Shown here: in pieces, positions 59,958 through 64,000 of the stretch
How the letters are laid out: each line of letters opens with the position of its first letter
Numbering within the stretch: the first letter of the stretch is position 1
NCBI GenBank assembly: GCA_026706815.1
Contig: JAPOYA010000001.1
Location: 1-64,000, forward strand
Reading direction: 5' to 3'
DNA: 64,000 nt
Source: Acidimicrobiaceae bacterium
Lineage (GTDB): Bacteria; Actinomycetota; Acidimicrobiia; Acidimicrobiales; Aldehydirespiratoraceae
Made by a program: the position numbers and the translations under genes
The notes under the pieces: model-generated
The model's input: the letters and a program-made list of their open reading frames with translations, nothing else
The model's database searches: none
Told to the model about the DNA's origin: nothing

Positions 59958-60953
59958 CTGACTGAGGCGCGCCACGCGGCTCGGGTCGATTCTCAAGTGG
60001 ACACGGTCGCCCGCCGCGGCGGCTTCACCGACGCGGAAGCGGAGTTCGCCCAGCGCAGTGTCGACAGTCAGGTCGTAGTAGCCGCCCCTGAAACGCGAAG
60101 CGACCACTGTCCCCTCCAGTTCGCCGTCAGCGGCGACCGTCGCGGCGTCGCGGCGGATCACCTCGAGTCGCGGACCACGGGTCACGATGTTGCGATGACC
60201 CAGGAACTCAGCGACCGCGACCGTACGCGGATCGGCCCAAACCTCTCCGGGAGGCCCGACCCGCAGGATGCGCCCCGACTCCATCACCACGAGCCGGTCG
60301 GCAAGGCTGAACGCCTCGTCGTGATCATGGGTCACATGAATAGCCGTCGTGCCCGCCTCAGAGAGAACCTGAGGCAACTCGTCAGTCAAACGGTCGCGCA
60401 GACCGCGGTCAAGCGAGCCGAACGGCTCGTCAAGCAACAGCAGGGAGGGGTTCGGCGCCAAGGACCTCGCCAAAGCCACCCGCTGCGCCTCTCCCCCCGA
60501 CAGAGTCGCGACGTCTCGGGACTCGAAACCGCCAAGACCCACCAGCGCCAACAGATCACGGACCCGTTGCGCCCTCTGAGCCGGCGCCAAGCCCGCCATG
60601 CGCAGGCCGAACTCGACGTTGCCCGCCACATCATGATGCGGAAACAAAGTGCGTTGCTGGAACATCAGACCGATGCCCCTTTGATGCGGCAGCAGTGCGA
60701 CGGCGTCCGCCCCGTTGATCAGGACTCGGCCGGAATCGGGTTTTTGGAGTCCGGCGACGACTCGCAGCATCGTCGACTTGCCGCAACCGCTGGGACCGAG
60801 GATCACCACCAGTTCACCACTGGAGATTTCAAGCGACGCGTTGTCGACGGCCGACACGTTGCCGAAACGAACCGATACCGAATCCAGTTCCCAGTTCACG
60901 GCGTTCCCCGGTTCACGGCGTTCCCCCGGTTCACGGCGTTCCCTCCGGTTCAC
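59949..60953 (-). CDS. thiQ: Thiamine-type ABC transporter ATPase
   Basis: The ABC ATPase core runs from VNWELDSVSVRFGNVSAVD. It has Walker A GPSGCGKST, Q-loop FQQRTLFPHHDV, signature LSGGEAQRVALARSL, Walker B LLLLDEPFGSLD, H-loop HVTHDHDEAF and a C-terminal TOBE-like region. It energises ThiP. The start is ambiguous: five GTG codons lie in a tandem array of ribosome-binding-site modules. I give GTG 60953, in frame; GTG 60899, directly at the core, is equally plausible. The track's 60992 lies inside thiP. Function follows from the operon and its TPP riboswitch. Confidence 0.85.
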   Translation of the reverse strand: MNRRERREPGERREPGNAVNWELDSVSVRFGNVSAVDNASLEISSGELVVILGPSGCGKSTMLRVVAGLQKPDSGRVLINGADAVALLPHQRGIGLMFQQRTLFPHHDVAGNVEFGLRMAGLAPAQRAQRVRDLLALVGLGGFESRDVATLSGGEAQRVALARSLAPNPSLLLLDEPFGSLDRGLRDRLTDELPQVLSEAGTTAIHVTHDHDEAFSLADRLVVMESGRILRVGPPGEVWADPRTVAVAEFLGHRNIVTRGPRLEVIRRDAATVAADGELEGTVVASRFRGGYYDLTVDTALGELRFRVGEAAAAGDRVHLRIDPSRVARLSQAS

Positions 60954-60970
60954 GGCATCCACCGGCTCAC
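60899..60970 (-). repeat. Reiterated GTG/Shine-Dalgarno modules at the thiQ start
   Basis: On the coding strand, units of 17, 19, 18 and 17 bp (for example gtgaaccggagggaacgcc) each begin with GTG and carry a G-rich ribosome-binding-site-like stretch before the next GTG. The first GTG overlaps thiP's TGA (GTGA). Unit lengths differ only in their G runs, so only the GTG at 60953 is in frame with the last one at 60899. Confidence 0.85.
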
Positions 60971-62604
60971 AGGAAGTCCTGTTCGGTTCCACGAGCCGCT
61001 TCGATCGCCACCACTGACAGGGCTACGACGGCCATCAGCACGACGGCCAGCGCCATTGCCTGCCCCCGCAGCAAATCGCCGGGAGTCGACAGCAGTCGGA
61101 ACAGCGCCAGGGGAGCAGTGAGGGTCTCGGGACGGCGGGGCAGAAACGAAGTCGCCCCGAATTCACCAAGCGACACGGCGAAGGCGAAACCAGCCCCGAC
61201 CAACATTCCCCGGCCCGCGATCGGCAGGTCGACGAGGCGGCGCACTCGTCCGGGGGAGGCGCCCAGCACGGCTGCCGCCTCGCGGATCTGCGGATCGATC
61301 CGACGCAGCACCGGAACCATGGTCCGCACCACGAACGGCGTTCCAACCAGGGCGTGGGCAATCGGAATGATCCACCGCGAAGTACGCAGATCGAGCGGTG
61401 GTTCGTCGAGAGCGATGAGAATCCCGAACCCGATGGTCACAGCCGATGTTCCGAGCGGAAGGGTCAGGCCCAAGTCGAAAATACGGCGGAGGCTCAAGCG
61501 TCCGTGGACCACCACGAACGCGGTCAGCGTGCCGACCGTCAACGCCATCGCCGCGGCAGTGACCGCGAAGGCCAAAGAGGTGCCCAACGCGGTCGCTGCC
61601 GAAGCCGGAAGCTGGGGAACACGTTCGGTCAGTGCCCGATAGTGGTCGAGCCCGTAGCCGTCGCCGACGGCCAGTGAGCGTTCGACGAGGATCGCTATCG
61701 GTCCGCCGAGCAGGACCGCCATCATCGCTGAGCTCGCCCACATGAAGGCCCGGCGCGGCGGCTTCGGCGGGCGATGAACGACCCCTGTCGGCGCCGGCCG
61801 CCGGCGCTCGAGTCGAGTGGCCGCTGCGATCAGAGCCAGCACCGTGAAGAGTTGCAGCAGAGCCAGAGCCGCCGCGGAGCGAAGGTCGCCGCGGGTGACG
61901 GCTTGACGATAGATCTCCGTTTCCAGAGTCGCCCGACGCGGTCCGCCGAGCAGCAGGACTACTCCGAATGAGGTGAACGAGAAGAGGAAGACGATCGCGC
62001 AAGCCGAGGCGACGGCCGGCCGCAGCCTCGGCAGCGTCACCGCCCAGAACGTCTGGATCGGTCCGGCCCCCAGCACGCGGGCCTGCTCCTCGAGATGGTG
62101 GTCCAGACCGCTCCAGAACGACCCGACAATGCGCACCACCACCGCGTAGTTGAAGAACACATGTGCGAGCAGGACCGCCCACACCGTATGCCGCAGACGA
62201 AAGTCGCCCTGATCGAGTCCGAACCGGAAGAAGAGCCCTTCGAAGGCGCCGGCGACCACCACCGTCGGAAGCACGAAGGGCACGGTGACCAGCCCTCGGA
62301 CCAAGTGTCGCCGCCGACTCCTCAGCCGGGAAACGAGCGCCGCCGCCGGCAGCGCCACCACCAGCGTGATCGCGGTGGAGACCAGCGCCTGCCAAACGGT
62401 GAACCAAACGACGCCGCGGGTCCGCGGCGAAGCGAACAGGTCTGACATCGGCCTGAGCCCCTCCTCGCCGAGGCCGCGCCACAGGATCGCCCCGACCGGA
62501 TACACGAAGAACACCGCCAAGAAGGCTGCGGGCACCCCGACCGCAACCCAACGGGCGGCAAGTCCCCCTATCCGAGGACGATTTCGACCCACCGGTCCGT
62601 CCAT
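60967..62604 (-). CDS. thiP: Thiamine-type ABC transporter permease (two-domain)
   Basis: The 545-residue protein has two homologous binding-protein-dependent permease domains with about 12 helices. Each carries an EAA loop: LEEQARVLGAGPIQTFWAVTLPRLRPAV in the first half and IREAAAVLGASPGRVRRLVDLPIAGRG in the second. That duplicated layout is typical of ThiP and FbpB permeases. The ATG overlaps the end of thiB by 37 bp; a GTG at 62592 would shorten the overlap. It forms the membrane channel with ThiQ for the ligand delivered by ThiB. Confidence 0.88.
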   Translation of the reverse strand: MDGPVGRNRPRIGGLAARWVAVGVPAAFLAVFFVYPVGAILWRGLGEEGLRPMSDLFASPRTRGVVWFTVWQALVSTAITLVVALPAAALVSRLRSRRRHLVRGLVTVPFVLPTVVVAGAFEGLFFRFGLDQGDFRLRHTVWAVLLAHVFFNYAVVVRIVGSFWSGLDHHLEEQARVLGAGPIQTFWAVTLPRLRPAVASACAIVFLFSFTSFGVVLLLGGPRRATLETEIYRQAVTRGDLRSAAALALLQLFTVLALIAAATRLERRRPAPTGVVHRPPKPPRRAFMWASSAMMAVLLGGPIAILVERSLAVGDGYGLDHYRALTERVPQLPASAATALGTSLAFAVTAAAMALTVGTLTAFVVVHGRLSLRRIFDLGLTLPLGTSAVTIGFGILIALDEPPLDLRTSRWIIPIAHALVGTPFVVRTMVPVLRRIDPQIREAAAVLGASPGRVRRLVDLPIAGRGMLVGAGFAFAVSLGEFGATSFLPRRPETLTAPLALFRLLSTPGDLLRGQAMALAVVLMAVVALSVVAIEAARGTEQDFL

Positions 62605-63755
62605 TCATCGCGGTGAGCCTCGATATCGGCGGGATCGACGAACAGCGGATCATCAGCGATCTGTGCGTGATCGACGAAGGCCTGCGGCAGCGTGGCGCTG
62701 TTCGCCACGGGGAACACGAACATGTTGAGCGGCACATCGTCTTGGAAGACAGGCGTGAGCATGAAGTCGATCAACGCCTGAGCCTCTTGGGGGTGGTCGG
62801 TCCCCGACAGGACCCCTGCGAACTCGATCTGGCGGAAACACGAATCGAGAAGCACCCGGGTCGGAGGGGCGTCGATGGGAGAGCTCGCATAGATCACCTC
62901 CGCCGGCGGGCTCGAGGCGTAGGAGACGACCATCGAGCGATCCCCCCCGCCGGAGATGAACTCTCCGTAGTAGGCGTCCTCCCAACCTGCTGTGACCGCA
63001 ACGCCGTTGTCCGCAAGATCAGCCCAGAACTGTTCCCAGTCGTCGGTTCCGGCGATCGTGGCCAGCAGGAAGGCCAGGCCCGGCGAGGAGGTCTCAGGGT
63101 TCTGTACCACGAGTTGACCGGCGAACTCCGGCGCGGTCAGATCTTCGATGGCTGTGGGGGGATCGGCCGGCAGCGCATCGGTCCAGTAGTTGATGCACAC
63201 ATCGCCGAAATCGATTGGAGTGACCCGGTTCCGGGGGTCGAGTTTGAACATGTCGGGAACGTCGGCGAGGTTGGGCGACTCGTAGGGCTCGAACAACTCG
63301 GCGTTGAGTGCACGTGCCAGGAAGGTGTTGTCGACGCCGAACATCACGTCGCCGAGCGGATTGCCGGCGGTGAGGATCGCCTCGCTCACCATCGTCCCCG
63401 TGTCGCCCGCATGCAGAAGCGTTACTTCAATGCCGGTCTGCGCGGTGAAGGCCTCGAGGGTTTCGTCGGAAAGAGCGAACGAATCGTGGGTGAGCAGGGT
63501 GATGCCCGAAGGGTCGGCGGGGGGCTCGCTGCCGCCTGTTGCCGCATATTGTGAACTTGGGGCGGCGCCGTCTACGGCAACGCCCGCGTCCGTTGGGGAG
63601 ACGGTGTCGCCGACGTCGTCGTCATTGCCGCAGGCCGCGCCTGTCAAGACGATGACGACGAAGCCGATGAGCCCGGCGACAAGGCTTGTCAGAAAGCGTG
63701 GTCTCAGAGAGTGCGGTCTCAGAGAGCGTGGTCTCAGAGAGTGCGGTCGAGTCAT
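62568..63755 (-). CDS. thiB: Thiamine-type ABC transporter substrate-binding lipoprotein
   Basis: From ATG 63755, 395 residues: an unusual n-region of repeated RPHSL/RPRSL, a hydrophobic core and lipobox TGAAC, an acidic linker, then a periplasmic-binding fold (ITLLTHDSFALSDETLEAFTAQTGIEVTLLHAGDTGTMVSEAILTAGNPLGDVMFGVDNTFLARAL; YGEFISGGGDRSMVVSYASSPPAEVIY). This matches the thiamine/TPP-binding ThiB pattern. A TPP riboswitch lies immediately upstream, so the ligand is most likely thiamine or a phosphate or pyrimidine relative. The track's extra N-terminal 49 residues are the translated riboswitch. Confidence 0.92.
   Translation of the reverse strand: MTRPHSLRPRSLRPHSLRPRFLTSLVAGLIGFVVIVLTGAACGNDDDVGDTVSPTDAGVAVDGAAPSSQYAATGGSEPPADPSGITLLTHDSFALSDETLEAFTAQTGIEVTLLHAGDTGTMVSEAILTAGNPLGDVMFGVDNTFLARALNAELFEPYESPNLADVPDMFKLDPRNRVTPIDFGDVCINYWTDALPADPPTAIEDLTAPEFAGQLVVQNPETSSPGLAFLLATIAGTDDWEQFWADLADNGVAVTAGWEDAYYGEFISGGGDRSMVVSYASSPPAEVIYASSPIDAPPTRVLLDSCFRQIEFAGVLSGTDHPQEAQALIDFMLTPVFQDDVPLNMFVFPVANSATLPQAFVDHAQIADDPLFVDPADIEAHRDEWTDRWVEIVLG
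63690..63752 (-). repeat. 15-bp tandem repeat encoding RPHSL/RPRSL in thiB
   Basis: Four 15-bp units (consensus cgnccrcrctctctgag) encode RPHSL-RPRSL-RPHSL-RPRFL. They lengthen the basic n-region of the lipoprotein signal peptide. Confidence 0.85.
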
Positions 63756-63756
63756 G

Positions 63757-63850
63757 GCTTCCTCCGCTGGCATTACCCAGATCAGGTTCTTGCGGGTCGC
63801 CGACGCGGACGGTCGACCTCTCAGCCCGGCTGCCCCGAGCTCCCCGGAAT
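63757..63850 (-). promoter_or_regulatory. TPP riboswitch (THI box)
   Basis: The minus strand upstream of thiB carries the conserved core: gggctgagagg, then acccgcaagaacctgatctg, then ggtaatgccagcggaggaa. A closing ttcc/ggaa helix brackets the domain. The thiB ribosome-binding site (GGAGGAA) is part of the conserved 3' strand, three bases before the ATG, so TPP binding should mask it directly without a separate expression platform. Confidence 0.95.
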
Positions 63851-63881
63851 CGTATGCAGGGGCCGAGTGTAGCCCGAAGAG

Positions 63882-63922
63882 AGCAATGCGTGGGGGAAGC
63901 AATGCGTGGGGAGCAATACGCG
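63882..63922. repeat. agcaatgcgtgggg tandem repeat upstream of the riboswitch
   Basis: Two full units (16 and 14 bp) and a partial third, agcaatacgcg, occupy the spacer between the thiamine operon and the divergent gene at the window edge. Confidence 0.85.
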
Positions 63923-63947
63923 CCGCGGGCGGGCATGCTTGTCAGCC

Positions 63948-64000
63948 ATGCCGCGAGCTGACAACGGTTCCATCGAAATCGAGTACGAAACGTTCGGATC
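63948..64000 (+). CDS. Alpha/beta hydrolase, 5' end only (cut by the window edge)
   Basis: ATG 63948 opens MPRADNGSIEIEYETFG, the usual first beta-strand of alpha/beta hydrolases of the haloperoxidase/esterase type. Only 17 complete codons are present. It was too short for the ORF track. It is divergent from the thiamine transport operon. Confidence 0.5.
   Translation, partial: MPRADNGSIEIEYETFG

Noticed and set aside
60954-60992. Track start of thiQ at 60992
   Set aside because: It lies inside the thiP coding region ahead of the repeat array. No ribosome-binding site is visible there and the residues (MEPNRTSCEP) are not family-like.
63756-63902. 49-residue N-terminal extension of thiB in the track
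   Set aside because: It is the translated TPP riboswitch. The ATG at 63755 follows the aptamer's ribosome-binding site directly.

Overview
The window is GC-rich DNA from an actinobacterium. Lineage markers: a mycothiol-conjugate amidase (mca), the non-MutSL mismatch endonuclease NucS, a fused 2-oxoglutarate enzyme of the Kgd type, a UvrD-like helicase with a C-terminal HRDC-like region, LLM-class (F420/FMN) oxidoreductases and many class III CoA-transferase, acyl-CoA and thiolase-type catabolic genes. The mix suggests Acidimicrobiia or a related free-living or host-associated lineage; that placement is inference. No rRNA, tRNA or CRISPR array was seen, and no gene-free stretch longer than about 300 bases exists.

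Layout. 0-2.6 kb: two decayed IS3-family elements. 2.6-3.8 kb: a three-gene operon of small secreted or membrane proteins, each gene overlapping the next by 4 bp, behind a TTGACA-17-TAGCTT promoter surrounded by inverted copies of GTTCTTGGCA. 3.9-12 kb: a P-type ATPase, a Nudix hydrolase, then CoA-transferase, SnoaL-like, Gfo/Idh, aldo-keto reductase and LLM monooxygenase genes. 12-19 kb: an accessory island with three large P-loop ATPases. The centrepiece is a 1389-residue NACHT-type NTPase ending in a PD-(D/E)XK-like nuclease motif. It is translationally coupled (ATGA) to an upstream AAA/DUF4143 ATPase, with a perfect 36-bp palindrome in front of the pair. A DUF234-type ATPase converges on it from the other side. 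This is the best candidate for an undescribed, probably defensive, system.

19-33 kb: a membrane protein, a heterodimeric ABC exporter, an AbrB/PIN toxin-antitoxin pair, an acyl-CoA dehydrogenase, a channel-like protein with an aberrant selectivity filter, a Cache-type lipoprotein, an SLC41/MgtE-like transporter with its PhoU/TrkA-C partner, mca, and a YdjC-type deacetylase. 33-43 kb: a thermonuclease-like lipoprotein, an LLM oxidoreductase, an SDR, a VanW / prenyl reductase / PAP2 operon, nucS, an AlbA_2 protein, an aquaporin, cysQ and a MazF/RHH pair. 43-46 kb: cysD-cysN-cysC sulfate activation. 46-57 kb: an alpha/beta hydrolase, a thiolase/DUF35 pair, ettA, kgd, xth and a CPA2 antiporter. 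57-64 kb: a UvrD helicase, a zincin, and a thiB-thiP-thiQ thiamine ABC operon under a TPP riboswitch; the window ends in the first codons of an alpha/beta hydrolase.

A second theme is structural. Short imperfect tandem repeats (units about 9-30 bp, 2-5 copies) sit at gene borders throughout. In several places the unit itself carries a Shine-Dalgarno sequence and start codon (thiQ, the DUF35 gene, the alpha/beta hydrolase) or a stop codon (PIN toxin, zincin). A separate dispersed ~36-bp GC-rich repeat lies in intergenic spacers and also inside the linker-coding part of kgd.
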